Of a stretch of 64,000 nucleotides of DNA, positions 45,401 through 53,395 are shown one piece after another. The notes below the pieces were generated by a model. That model was not told the origin of the DNA. It made no database searches and saw only the letters and a program-made list of their open reading frames with translations. Numbering within the stretch: position 1 is the first letter of the stretch; every line of letters begins with the position of its first letter. The stretch covers positions 7,261,501 to 7,325,500 of the forward strand of contig NZ_CP127173.1 in the NCBI RefSeq assembly GCF_030264295.1, given 5' to 3'. This DNA is from Amycolatopsis nalaikhensis. Lineage in GTDB: Bacteria; Actinomycetota; Actinomycetes; Mycobacteriales; Pseudonocardiaceae. The position numbers were made by a program, and so were the translations under genes.

Positions 45401-46379
45401 CGCCAAGCTGACCGTGACCTACGCGAACGGCGAAGCGGTGACGACCCGGACGTCGGTGAACGTCGGCTGCGCGGTCGCGGATCCCAGTCCGGTGGTGACC
45501 TTGGGCGACGCCATCACCAAGGTGCCGAACCGCATCGCCGGCGGTGGCTGCACGGTCGACGACTTCATGGACGACGAAAACACGTGGAGCACGCACGCGG
45601 CGTTCGTCAACCACGTCGAGCAGGCCACCGAGACGCTCTCCGACCTCGGCGTCATCAACTCCGCCGAGTCCGCCGAACTGAACGCGGCCGCCGCGGCGTC
45701 CCCGATCGGCACGGCGGGGACCACCGGCTACGACGCGCTGTTCGACGGCACGGTCGCGTCGCTGCGCGGCTGGGAACAAGCGCCGTCGGGACAGTTCACG
45801 CTGCAACCCGACGGGTCGATCCGCTCGGCCGGCGGGCTGGGCATGCTCTGGTACGCCCAGCGGCAGTTCGGCGACTTCTCGGTGAAGGTGCAGTTCAAGG
45901 ACATCGCCCCGGAGGGGTACCGGGCCAACAGCGGCGTGTTCGTCCGGTTCCCGGATCCGCGGACGCCGCTGGAGCAGCGGCCACCGGGCAGCTGCGGCAC
46001 GGTCGGCTCGGCGCGGACGTCGCAGGCGTGGGTCGCGATCTACTGCGGCCACGAGATCCAGATCTACGACGGCGACACCGGTGAGCCGCAGAAGACCGGG
46101 TCGGTCTACAACTTCGACCCACGCCCGCTCGACCAGGCGGGTGCCCGGCCGAAGGCGACGTGGAACGAGTACGAGATCAAGGTCGTCGGGCAGCACTACA
46201 CGATGATCCGCAACGGCGTGGTGATCAACGAGTTCGACAACACGCCGGGCCAGCAGTCGTCGCGCGCGGGTGACCCGCCGACCGACCTGCGGCAGTTCGT
46301 CAGCGGGTTCATCGGGCTGCAGAACCACAGCGACAACGACCTGATCGAGTTCCGCAACATCCGGGTGCGGCAGCTGTAG
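42432..46379 (+). CDS. Secreted multidomain protein: split ThuA - glucose/sorbosone dehydrogenase-like propeller - PKD - DUF1080
   Basis: 1315 residues with a signal peptide (1-36). Order of domains: ThuA-like first half (about 42-160); a discoidin-like beta-sandwich inserted at about 165-295; ThuA second half (about 303-415, with the HPISWCRDYDGG type segment); a GSDH/PQQ-type six-bladed propeller (about 425-930; HAGGGMAFDKDGNLYVGSGD). These are followed by PKD (about 950-1010), an unnamed Cys-containing module (about 1013-1090) and a C-terminal DUF1080 (3-keto-disaccharide hydrolase) domain (about 1100-1315). ThuA and DUF1080 both occur in 3-keto-sugar metabolism, so this may be an extracellular sugar oxidiser/hydrolase. 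A GGAGGGGAG ribosome site precedes ATG 42432, 10 nt after the laccase stop. Confidence 0.87.
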   Translation: MRKRWFGRRGAVVLAIGSVLAAGAPLMAMPVAQAAPAAVNVPVNVLVFHGAAADQKDPVLRAADAIARLGTDNGITVTASSDPAVFSTANLAKYRGVVYLSAQGVTLNRDQEGALQAYMKAGGGFLGISDAARAQDSSQWFTGLIGARPVGARPTPEAVASVTASAENPPNETKEKLADNNENTKWLTFATTGWAAYKMAAPVAVSSYSLVSANDFPGRDPKNWTLQGSADGSTWVDLDTRTNEVFQERFQTRTFTFANTTVYPNYRLNITANSGEPLIQLADLKLFKDSSTTPPPPEPAPQQAVVDVLDAQHPATAGLPQNWTRTDRWLNWETNPVGTVHTVAQVEEKGYNPGVGANGAFHPISWCRDYDGGRSFYTGMGRTEGSYGEDQFRNHLLGALRWTTGMVRGDCQAGIAANYKIERLTGKNAAGQLDQIGEPHGLTIAPDGKVFYIGKAACPTGPVVSWDDPNVGLGCGTIHQWDPVTKKPKLLTTLRVMGNRGSGDELVKNEEGLLGLTLDPKFSENGWMYAYWMPHESIDRDKRIGKRTISRFTYDLAKQTLDQATRKDLLSWDVQIHSCCHAGGGMAFDKDGNLYVGSGDNNSSGGSNGYSGNNWTLDYKGLSFQDARRTAGNTNDLGGKILRIHPEPNGTYTIPQGNLFPNGPADKTRPEIYVMGVRNISRLQIDPVHNWMTAGWVGPDASSPSPELGPAKYETATIITEAGNHGWPYCMGNRQPYRDRSSTNAAELTGWYDCDHPVNTSPRNTGLVNLPPIKDNMIWYSPDGGGPVFPKRPGSSIPTYNAADAVYTQPYLRGGGQAVMSGPTYHRSLVNTNSGVAWPAYWDNKWFIGDESNSQNRVAVTVDPAGVPTHQPPVFAETFRQIIPGGSGDTRVQSWMDAKFGPDGALYVLDYGNGFFSLDANQKLLKISYTGGAATPAPAASSTMVQNKALTAAFTGSKSGGVSYRWEFGDGSVSTQADPRHTYPRTGLYTAKLTVTYANGEAVTTRTSVNVGCAVADPSPVVTLGDAITKVPNRIAGGGCTVDDFMDDENTWSTHAAFVNHVEQATETLSDLGVINSAESAELNAAAAASPIGTAGTTGYDALFDGTVASLRGWEQAPSGQFTLQPDGSIRSAGGLGMLWYAQRQFGDFSVKVQFKDIAPEGYRANSGVFVRFPDPRTPLEQRPPGSCGTVGSARTSQAWVAIYCGHEIQIYDGDTGEPQKTGSVYNFDPRPLDQAGARPKATWNEYEIKVVGQHYTMIRNGVVINEFDNTPGQQSSRAGDPPTDLRQFVSGFIGLQNHSDNDLIEFRNIRVRQL

Positions 46380-46383
46380 CGCG

Positions 46384-46415
46384 ATGGGGGCCGGGCGCGC
46401 GCGTCCGGCCCCCAT
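46384..46415 (+). terminator. Hairpin terminator after the ThuA/DUF1080 gene
   Basis: Perfect 11-bp arms ATGGGGGCCGG (46384-46394) and its complement (46405-46415), loop of 10 nt, starting 5 bp after the stop. The next gene begins only 56 nt after the first arm, so this may be partial termination within the operon. Confidence 0.6.
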
Positions 46416-46439
46416 CTCTCCCAGGAAGGGTTCCCCGCG

Positions 46440-48260
46440 ATGTCCCCACGACTGATCGCCGTGCTGCTGACGGCGTTCCTGGCGGTGCTCGGGCTGGCCA
46501 CGCCCGCGGTGGCGGCGCCGGTCCAGACGCTGACCTGGACCGGGAACAACAGCACCACCGAATACGCGTCCGCGCCCACCGGCGCCCTGCCCGGCGAGAC
46601 CACCATCGTCTTCGAGAACAGCGAAGCCACCGGCAACACGACGGGGATGTCGCACACCCTGACGTTCGACACGTCGACGCCGGGCTACAACCACGACGTC
46701 TCCCTGAACATCCTGGCCAACCCGTTCGACCCGCAGAACGGACGGCACGAAGCGGTCGTCACGCTCACGCCGGGCAAGTACCGCTACTTCTGCACGATCC
46801 CCGGCCACACGGCGATGGTGGGGGAGTTCGTCGTCTCCGACGGCGGCGGCGACACGACCGCGCCCGTGGTGACCGCCGCGGTGGCCGGTGATCGCGACTC
46901 TTCCGGCAACTACATCGAGTCGGCCACGGTTTCGCTTTCGGCCACCGACGCGGGATCCGGCGTGGCCTCGGTCGAGTACCAGCTCGACGGCGGCACGTGG
47001 ACCACGTACTCGGCGCCGGTGGTGGTTTCCGCGGTGGGCATGCACATGCTGCACTACCGGGCGACCGACGTCGCCGGGAACACGTCCGAAGAAGGCATGG
47101 CGCACTTCACGATCGTCGAGGGCCAGGGCGACACCACCCCGCCGACGGTGACCGCTTCGATCGCGGGGGACAAGGACTCGTCGGGCAACTACCTCGACGT
47201 CGCCACGGTAACCCTGACGGCGACCGACGCCGATTCGGAGGTCCGGTCGGTCGAGTACCAATTGGACGGTGGCGCGTGGACACCGTATTCGGCGCCGGTC
47301 GCGGTGACCGGCGCGGGTGAGCACATGGTCCACTTCCGGGCGACCGACGCCGCCGGGAACACGTCACCGGAGGGGATGTCCCACTTCACGGTGGTCAAGC
47401 GCGACACGACGGCCCCGGCCGTGTCGGCTTCGGTGGCGGGCACGCAGGACGAGGACGGCAACTACGTCGGCAAGGCGGTCGTCACCGTGACGGCTTCGGA
47501 CACGGGGTCGGGCGTCGCGGCGGTGGAGTACAAAGTGGACAGCGGAGCGTGGACCGCTTACGCCGCACCGGTTCCGGTGACGGCACCCGGCGCGCACACG
47601 GTGGGCTACCGCGCCCGTGACGTCGCGGGGAACGCGTCGGCCGAGGGGAGTGTGTCGTTCACGGTGGTCGCGGGCGGGGACACGACCGCGCCGTCCGTGA
47701 CGATGCAGGTCACCGGCAAGCAAGACGGCAGCTGGAACTACGTCGGATCGGCGTCGGTGACGCTGACGGCGACCGACGCGGAGTCCGGCGTGGCCCTGGT
47801 CGAGTACAAAGTGGACAGCGCGGCCTGGGCCCGGTACACGGCACCGGTGGTGGTGTCCGCGCTCGGGGCGCACACGGTCCGCTTCCGGGCAGCGGACGTC
47901 GCCGGGAACGTCTCGGCGGAGGGAACGGGAGCGTTCACGGTGGTCGCGGCCGCCCCGCCACCGGACGCCTGCCCGGACTCCGACACCCGGGACACGGTGG
48001 TGATCGGCGGGATCGACAGCCAGGTCGAGAACATCGACATCGGCAACGGCTGCACGCTCAACGACGTCATCGACGAGGACGCGGAGTACGCGTCGCACGA
48101 CCGGTTCGTGCAGCACGTGAAGGCGGTGACGCAGGAACTGGTGACGAACGGGGTGCTGTCCTCGGGCGACCGGAACCGCATCGTGACGGCGGCGATCGAG
48201 TCCGACATCGGCGGCGGCACGGCGGTCGTCGCCCGGCCGGAGATGAAGAAGCGGCTGTAG
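46440..48260 (+). CDS. Secreted cupredoxin with four Ig-like repeats and a shared C-terminal module
   Basis: 606 residues. Signal peptide 1-26. A plastocyanin/azurin-like domain (27-133) has the complete type 1 copper set His72, Cys118, His123 and Met126. Four near-identical repeats of about 92 residues (about 138-505) follow, each beginning DTTAP or DTTPP and holding 'VEYQLDGG.W..Y.APV' and 'FRA.DVAGN.S.EG', as in OmpL47/Ig-like surface domains. The C-terminal about 90 residues match an internal module of the preceding protein. It probably carries electrons at the cell surface for the laccase or propeller enzyme next door; the partner is inferred from position. The high repeat identity invites recombination and misassembly. 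Confidence 0.88.
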   Translation: MSPRLIAVLLTAFLAVLGLATPAVAAPVQTLTWTGNNSTTEYASAPTGALPGETTIVFENSEATGNTTGMSHTLTFDTSTPGYNHDVSLNILANPFDPQNGRHEAVVTLTPGKYRYFCTIPGHTAMVGEFVVSDGGGDTTAPVVTAAVAGDRDSSGNYIESATVSLSATDAGSGVASVEYQLDGGTWTTYSAPVVVSAVGMHMLHYRATDVAGNTSEEGMAHFTIVEGQGDTTPPTVTASIAGDKDSSGNYLDVATVTLTATDADSEVRSVEYQLDGGAWTPYSAPVAVTGAGEHMVHFRATDAAGNTSPEGMSHFTVVKRDTTAPAVSASVAGTQDEDGNYVGKAVVTVTASDTGSGVAAVEYKVDSGAWTAYAAPVPVTAPGAHTVGYRARDVAGNASAEGSVSFTVVAGGDTTAPSVTMQVTGKQDGSWNYVGSASVTLTATDAESGVALVEYKVDSAAWARYTAPVVVSALGAHTVRFRAADVAGNVSAEGTGAFTVVAAAPPPDACPDSDTRDTVVIGGIDSQVENIDIGNGCTLNDVIDEDAEYASHDRFVQHVKAVTQELVTNGVLSSGDRNRIVTAAIESDIGGGTAVVARPEMKKRL

Positions 48261-48268
48261 TCACGGGG

Positions 48269-48313
48269 GAAGCGGGCCGCGGCGCGTCGGGTGCGACGGC
48301 CGCGGCCTGCTTC
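48269..48313. terminator. Imperfect hairpin terminator between convergent genes
   Basis: Arms 48269-48282 and 48300-48313 pair over 14 bp with one mismatch (GAAGC.GGCCGCGG). It lies just after the cupredoxin stop and faces the LysR stop at 48401. Confidence 0.55.
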
Positions 48314-48400
48314 GCGTCGGTGGGCGCGGCTCGGCCGGGCCGCACCGCCTGCTGGCTGCCGCTGGCCGGGGTCCGGGGGCCCGGGCCGACCGCCACCCAC

Positions 48401-49318
48401 CTACGACTGCACCTCCGACTCGAGCGCCGCTTCCCGCAGCGCCGCCGCCACCCGGCTGGCAGCGTCCGTCAACGGCCGAGGCAGGTGCGCCAGCAAGATC
48501 CGCCGCTGCTCCCCGGGCCCACCCCGAACCGGCAGCACCCGCACCCCGGGCGGCACGACCGGCCCGAGCGCCCCGGGCACCGTCGTGATCCCGCATCCGG
48601 CCGCGACCAGCTGAAGTTTCGCCAGCCAATCGCGCGCGGTGTGCGCGATCTCGGGCCGCTCGTCCAGGCCCGGCCACACGCCCAGCAGGCGGTCGTCTCC
48701 CGAACCGGCGATCCACCTCCGTCCGCGCAGGTCGACCACGTCGATGTACTCGCGCCGGGCGAGCGGGTCGGACTCGGGCACCGCCACCCGCAGGCTTCGC
48801 TCGGTGAGCGTGTGCACCGTCAGCGCCGGGGTCTCGGTGTCCGGCGGGCGGAACGGCGGGGCCGACGCCAGCAGCGCCAGGTCGACCGTCCCGGCACGCA
48901 GTGCGCGCACGAGCGCCGGTGTCCCGCCCTCGCGGCTGACCACCGTGATGGCCGGGTGCGTGCGCCGCAACGCCGTGAGCGCGCGGGGGAGCAGGTCCGC
49001 TCCCGCCGTCGGGAACCAGCCGAGCCGGACCGTCGCCTGCTCGCCCGGGAGCCCGGCCAGTTCGCGGGCCGTGGCGTCGAGCTGGTCGAGCACGACCGCG
49101 GCGCGGCGGACCACGATCCGGCCCGCCGAGGTGAGCCGCACGCCGTCGTGGCGGCGCTCCAGCAACGTCGTCCCCGCCGCGCGTTCCAGGGCCGCGATCT
49201 GCCGGGACACCGCGGACTGGGTGTAGCCGAGCGCGGTCGCCGCCGCCGTGAGCGTGCCCCGCTCCGCCACCTCCCGGAACACCCGCAGTGCGGTCAGTGA
49301 CGCGTCGGAGAAGGCCAT
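48401..49318 (-). CDS. LysR family transcriptional regulator
   Basis: 305 residues. Winged HTH at 3-62 (TALRVFREVAERGTLTAAATALGYTQSAVSRQIAALE in parts) and a periplasmic-binding-like effector domain from about 88. It is transcribed away from the VOC gene at 49497, the classic LysR layout, so it probably controls that gene. The CGCATACC pair at 49327-49334 and 49358-49365 (31 bp apart) in the shared promoter is a candidate target. ATG 49318 chosen since the HTH starts right after it; a GTG 12 nt upstream is possible. Confidence 0.9.
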   Translation of the reverse strand: MAFSDASLTALRVFREVAERGTLTAAATALGYTQSAVSRQIAALERAAGTTLLERRHDGVRLTSAGRIVVRRAAVVLDQLDATARELAGLPGEQATVRLGWFPTAGADLLPRALTALRRTHPAITVVSREGGTPALVRALRAGTVDLALLASAPPFRPPDTETPALTVHTLTERSLRVAVPESDPLARREYIDVVDLRGRRWIAGSGDDRLLGVWPGLDERPEIAHTARDWLAKLQLVAAGCGITTVPGALGPVVPPGVRVLPVRGGPGEQRRILLAHLPRPLTDAASRVAAALREAALESEVQS

Positions 49319-49326
49319 GACGTCCA

Positions 49327-49365
49327 CGCATACCAGGTCGGTTCGCTGCCCGCCGCGCGCATACC
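49327..49365. promoter_or_regulatory. Direct repeat CGCATACC in the LysR/VOC divergent promoter
   Basis: CGCATACC at 49327-49334 and again at 49358-49365, start-to-start 31 bp, about three helical turns. Located between divergent LysR and VOC genes, where LysR sites are expected. Weak evidence. Confidence 0.3.
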
Positions 49366-49496
49366 CCGGCTGTGACCGCCACCACCGGGCCCGGGGACGA
49401 CCAGGGTGTCTCACCGGGGCGAACCGGCCCCGCCGGGGGCGAAGGTGGTGGAGCGCGGCGAACCCCGCCGCCACCCACCCGGAGGAGAAACCCACC

Positions 49497-50069
49497 ATGG
49501 ACATGAAGCTCGAGGTCGTGGTCCTGCCCGTCACCGACGTCGACCGGACCAAGCACTTCTACAAGACCCTCGGCTGGCGCGAAGACGCCGACATCGAATT
49601 CGGCGAAGCGCGGGTCGTGCAGCTGACCCCGCCGGGGTCGGCGGCGTCCGTCCACTTCGGCACCGGCATCACCGACGCCGCTCCGGGCTCGGTGCGCGGC
49701 ACCTACCTCGTCGTCGACGACATCGAGGCCGCCCGCGCCGAGCTCGCCGGGCACGGCGTCGACGTCAGCGAGGTCTTCCACCGCGACGCGACCGGCGGGT
49801 TCGCCCCCGGCGCCCACCCCGACCGCGGCACCTACTCGTCGTTCGCCTCCTTCAGCGACCCCGACGGCAACACCTGGCTGCTCCAGGAGATCACGACCCG
49901 GTTCCCCGGCCGGACCAGCGGCGTGGCGTACGGGTCCGCCGCCGAGCTGGAGCAGGCCCTGCGGAAGGCCGCCGCAGCGCACGGCGAGCACGAGAAGGAG
50001 CTCGGGCACTACGACGAGGCCTGGCCGACCTGGTACGCCCGCTACCTGGCGCAGGAGCAGGACGCCTGA
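49497..50069 (+). CDS. VOC (glyoxalase/bleomycin-resistance fold) family protein
   Basis: 190-residue protein with one recognisable vicinal-oxygen-chelate domain (about 4-135): 'LEVVVLPVTDVDRTKHFYKTLGW' start, 'VVQLTPPGSAASVHFG' strand, 'TYLVVDDIEAARAELAGHGV' second beta-alpha unit and 'FSDPDGNTWLLQEI' (about 121-134) with the metal-site Glu. A helical C-terminal extension (about 140-190) is unusual for short VOC proteins. Stress- or xenobiotic-related metal-dependent enzymes share this fold; the substrate is unknown. GGAGGAGA precedes ATG 49497. The SRPBCC gene follows after 32 nt. Confidence 0.88.
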   Translation: MDMKLEVVVLPVTDVDRTKHFYKTLGWREDADIEFGEARVVQLTPPGSAASVHFGTGITDAAPGSVRGTYLVVDDIEAARAELAGHGVDVSEVFHRDATGGFAPGAHPDRGTYSSFASFSDPDGNTWLLQEITTRFPGRTSGVAYGSAAELEQALRKAAAAHGEHEKELGHYDEAWPTWYARYLAQEQDA

Positions 50070-50101
50070 GCGGCGCCCGGGACCCGAGAAGAGAGAACGC
50101 G

Positions 50102-50554
50102 ATGTCCACGATCCACCTGAACCTGCGCACCACCGCGACGCCCGAGCAGTTCCTCGCCGGGCTGACCGACTTCGGCCCCGGCCGCGCCGAGCTCTTCGGC
50201 CGCAGCGCGGACGAGTACCTGCGCGTGCACGACCGGAGCCCCGGCCACGCCGACGTCACCGAAGGGTCGGGCGGGGTGTGGGAACGCCTCGACTACGACT
50301 GGTCCGATCCCGCCCGGATCGTCATGAAGACCACCGACTCCAACGTGTGGGGCGGGGCGTCCGGGCACACCTACACGCTGACCCGGCTGCCCGACGGCAC
50401 CACCGAGGTCGACGCCGTCGTCGTCCGTGAGGGCAAGAACTTCAAGGGCCGCCTGCTCGGCGGGTTGCTCGGCCTCGTCGGCAAGCGCGTCCTCGGCGGT
50501 GAGCTGGCGAAGACCGCGAAGGCCATCGAGGCGAGGAGCCGCGACAACGCCTGA
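50102..50554 (+). CDS. SRPBCC family protein (START-like hydrophobic ligand fold)
   Basis: 150 residues. Helix-grip pattern of polyketide cyclase/START-like proteins: N-terminal strand 'IHLNLRTTATPEQFLAGL', middle strands 'GGVWERLDYDWSDPARIVMKT' in part, 'TYTLTRLPDGTTEVDAVVV' and a long C-terminal helix with 'LGGLLGLVGKRVLGGELAKTAKAIEAR' in part. No signal peptide. It likely binds a small hydrophobic ligand. It follows the VOC gene by 32 nt on the same strand, forming a probable two-gene unit under LysR. Confidence 0.8.
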   Translation: MSTIHLNLRTTATPEQFLAGLTDFGPGRAELFGRSADEYLRVHDRSPGHADVTEGSGGVWERLDYDWSDPARIVMKTTDSNVWGGASGHTYTLTRLPDGTTEVDAVVVREGKNFKGRLLGGLLGLVGKRVLGGELAKTAKAIEARSRDNA

Positions 50555-50637
50555 TTCCGCGCGGCCGGCGCTGCGATAGTGTTCGGGCACCCGGCACGGG
50601 CAGCCCGCCGTCGCCGGCCGGGCCGCGGGAGGTACGC

Positions 50638-53352
50638 ATGCCGGGGCTGATCGGCCGGCACGCCGAACGCGCCGCCCTCGACCGCCTGCTCGCCGGAGCG
50701 CGGTCGGGGCAGGGCCAGGTGCTCGTCCTGCGCGGCGAGGCCGGGATCGGCAAAACCGCGCTGCTGGACCACGTTCAGGCGCAGGCGGCCGGGTTCCGGG
50801 TCGCGCGCGGCGCGGGCGTCGAATCCGAGCAGGTGATGGCCTACGCCGGGCTGCACCAGCTGTGCGCGCCGTTCCTCGACCGGCTCGACCGCCTCCCCGA
50901 ACCCCAGCGCGACGCGCTCGGCACGGCGTTCGGGCTGAGCGCGGGCGCCCGGCCGACCCGCTTCCTCGTCGGCCTCGCGGTGCTGACGCTGCTGGCCGAG
51001 GTGGCCGAGGAGCAGCCGCTGCTCTGCCTGGTCGACGACGCGCAGTGGCTCGACCGGATGTCCGCGGTGGTTCTCGCATTCGTCGCCCGGCGGCTCCTCG
51101 CCGAGCGCATCGCGGTGGTCTTCGCGTTGCGTGACGACGGACGAGACGGCGACCTGGCCGGGCTGCCGGAGCTGCCGATCGGCGGGCTGGCGGAAGCCGA
51201 GTCGGACGCGCTGCTGGGTTCGGTGCTCACCGGGCCGGTGGACGGCCGCGTCCGCGACCGGATCCTCGCCGAAACCCACGGCAACCCGCTGGCGCTGCTG
51301 GAGCTGCCCCGCGCGTGGACGGCCGCGGAGCTGGCCGGGGGTTTCGGGCCGGCCGGGGCCGTGCCGCTCGCCGGGCGTCTCGAGCAGGGATTCGCTCGTC
51401 GCCTGGACCCGCTGCCCGCCGACACCCGCAAGCTCCTGCTCATCGCCGCCGCCGAGCCGCTCGGCGACGCCACCCTGCTGTGGGCCGCGGCCGGGCGCCT
51501 CGGCCTCGGTGCCGACCCCGCGGCCGGCGCCGAAGCGACCGGCCTGATCGAATTCGGCCGCCGCATCCGGTTCCGGCACCCGCTGGTGCGCTCGGCCGTC
51601 TACCGGTCGGCACCGGCCCGCGACCGCCAGGACGTGCACCGCGCGCTGGCGGAGGTGACGGACCCGGACCGCGACCCCGACCGCCGCGCCTGGCACCGCG
51701 CCCAGGCCACCGTCTCCCCGGACGAAGACGTCGCGGCCGAACTCGAACGTTCGGCCGGACGCGCCCAGGCCCGCGGTGGCCTGGTCGCCGCGGCCGCGTT
51801 CTTCGAGCAGGCGGCGCTGCTGACCCCCGAACCCGCCCGGCGCGCGGACCGCGAGCTGGCGGCGGCCGCGGTCAAGCGGGACGCGGGCGCGCTCGAGGCG
51901 GCGCTCGAACTCCTGGACGCGGTCGAGACCGGGCCACCGGACCCGGCACGCGCCGCCGAGGTCGAACGCCTGCGCGGGCAGATCGCGTTCGACCAGCGGC
52001 GCAGCGGCGAAGCGGCCCGGACCCTGCTGCGCGCCGCGGACCGGCTCACCCCGCTCGACCCCGGCCGGGCGCGGGAGACGTACTTGGAGGCCCTGGCGGC
52101 CGCGCTGTGGGCCGGGACCGACCTCGCGGCGGCGGCCGAAGCCACCCGCGCCGCACCGCCGGCACCCGTGCCACCCCGGGCCGTCGACCTCGTCCTGGAC
52201 GCGCTGGCCACCCGGTTCACCGACGGCCACGAGGCCGCGGCGCCGCTCCTCGGGCCGGCGCTGGCGGCCGTTCGCGCGCTGGACGTCGAAGGGGAGGACG
52301 CCGGGCGGGTTCTCTGGCTGCTCGGCAACCGCGCGGGTGGCGTGATCGCCACCGAGGCGTGGGACTTCACGGCCGCGCGGGAGCTCGCCACCCGCCAGGT
52401 CCAGCTCGCGCGCGACGCGGGCGCGCTGGTGCAGCTGCAGTTCGCGCTCAACTTCCTCGCGGTGGCCGAGCTGTTCGCGGGCGAGCTGACCGCGGCGGCG
52501 TCGTCGGCCGAGGAGGACCGCGCGATCGCCGACGTCACGGGCAATCCGCCGGTCGGGTACGCCGCGATGCTGCTCGAGGCGTTCCGCGGGTCGTCGGAGC
52601 TCATCGCGGACACCGCGCGTGAAGCGTCGGAGCGAGGCCAGCTCCGGCTGGTCAGCCTCGCCGACCACGCGACGGCGGTGCTGTCCAACGGCCTCGGCCG
52701 CCACGACGTCGCGCTGGCGGCGGCGGCCCGGGTGTTCGACCGCGACGTGGTGGGGTTCCAGGGGTTCGCCACCACGGAGCTGGCCGAGGCGGCGTCGCGG
52801 ACCGGCGACCAGGCACGGCTCGAGGCCGCGGCCGCGAGGTCGTCGGAGCGCGCGGGGACGGCCAAGACGGCGGAGGCGATGGGGCTCGACGCCCGCGTGC
52901 GCGCGCTGTGCGGCGACGACGCGGACCGCCTCTACCGCGAGTCCATCGCCTGCCTCGAGAAGACGACGCTGCGGGTGGAGCTCGCCCGCGGCCATTTGCT
53001 GTACGGCGAATGGCTGCGCCGCGAGGGCCGCCGCGTCGACGCCCGCGCGCACCTGAACACGGCGCACGAGCAGCTGTCGGCCATGGGGGTGACGGCGTTC
53101 GCGGAGCGGGCCCGGCGCGAGCTGCTGGCGACGGGGGAGACCGCGCGGAAGCGGACGGTGGAGGTGACCGACGAGCTCACCGCGCAGGAGTTCCAGATCG
53201 CCCGCCTGGCCGGCGAGGGGTATTCGAACCCGGAGATCGCCACGCGGCTGTTCCTCAGCCCGCGCACGGTCGAGTGGCACCTGCGCAAGATCTTCACGAA
53301 GCTGGGGATCAGTTCCCGCCGTCAGCTGCGGGACAGCGCACTCGTCGGCTGA
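50638..53352 (+). CDS. LAL-type LuxR family regulator (large ATP-binding, AAA ATPase + LuxR HTH)
   Basis: 904 residues. Walker A GEAGIGKT (33-40), Walker B 'LLCLVDDAQWLD' (about 127-138), a helical TPR-like middle region (about 380-800) and a C-terminal LuxR helix-turn-helix (about 840-900: LTAQEFQIARLAGEGYSNPE..., SPRTVEWHLRKIFTKLG). LAL regulators switch on catabolic or antibiotic genes after binding an inducer and ATP. No acyl-homoserine or receiver domain. GGGAGG precedes ATG 50638. It stands alone; the flanking VOC/SRPBCC pair and the 53396 gene are possible targets. Confidence 0.92.
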   Translation: MPGLIGRHAERAALDRLLAGARSGQGQVLVLRGEAGIGKTALLDHVQAQAAGFRVARGAGVESEQVMAYAGLHQLCAPFLDRLDRLPEPQRDALGTAFGLSAGARPTRFLVGLAVLTLLAEVAEEQPLLCLVDDAQWLDRMSAVVLAFVARRLLAERIAVVFALRDDGRDGDLAGLPELPIGGLAEAESDALLGSVLTGPVDGRVRDRILAETHGNPLALLELPRAWTAAELAGGFGPAGAVPLAGRLEQGFARRLDPLPADTRKLLLIAAAEPLGDATLLWAAAGRLGLGADPAAGAEATGLIEFGRRIRFRHPLVRSAVYRSAPARDRQDVHRALAEVTDPDRDPDRRAWHRAQATVSPDEDVAAELERSAGRAQARGGLVAAAAFFEQAALLTPEPARRADRELAAAAVKRDAGALEAALELLDAVETGPPDPARAAEVERLRGQIAFDQRRSGEAARTLLRAADRLTPLDPGRARETYLEALAAALWAGTDLAAAAEATRAAPPAPVPPRAVDLVLDALATRFTDGHEAAAPLLGPALAAVRALDVEGEDAGRVLWLLGNRAGGVIATEAWDFTAARELATRQVQLARDAGALVQLQFALNFLAVAELFAGELTAAASSAEEDRAIADVTGNPPVGYAAMLLEAFRGSSELIADTAREASERGQLRLVSLADHATAVLSNGLGRHDVALAAAARVFDRDVVGFQGFATTELAEAASRTGDQARLEAAAARSSERAGTAKTAEAMGLDARVRALCGDDADRLYRESIACLEKTTLRVELARGHLLYGEWLRREGRRVDARAHLNTAHEQLSAMGVTAFAERARRELLATGETARKRTVEVTDELTAQEFQIARLAGEGYSNPEIATRLFLSPRTVEWHLRKIFTKLGISSRRQLRDSALVG

Positions 53353-53395
53353 ACGACCATGGTGCTCGCCGGGCGGACGGGGTACAACGGGAGAT

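Noticed and set aside
42363..47333. 1656-residue minus-strand open frame
   Set aside because: Antisense shadow of the laccase, ThuA/DUF1080 and cupredoxin genes, which carry intact motifs and signal peptides on the plus strand.
49248..49496. N-terminal extension of the VOC protein
   Set aside because: The frame is open upstream, but GGAGGAGA followed by ATG 49497 and the VOC domain starting at residue 4 fix the start.
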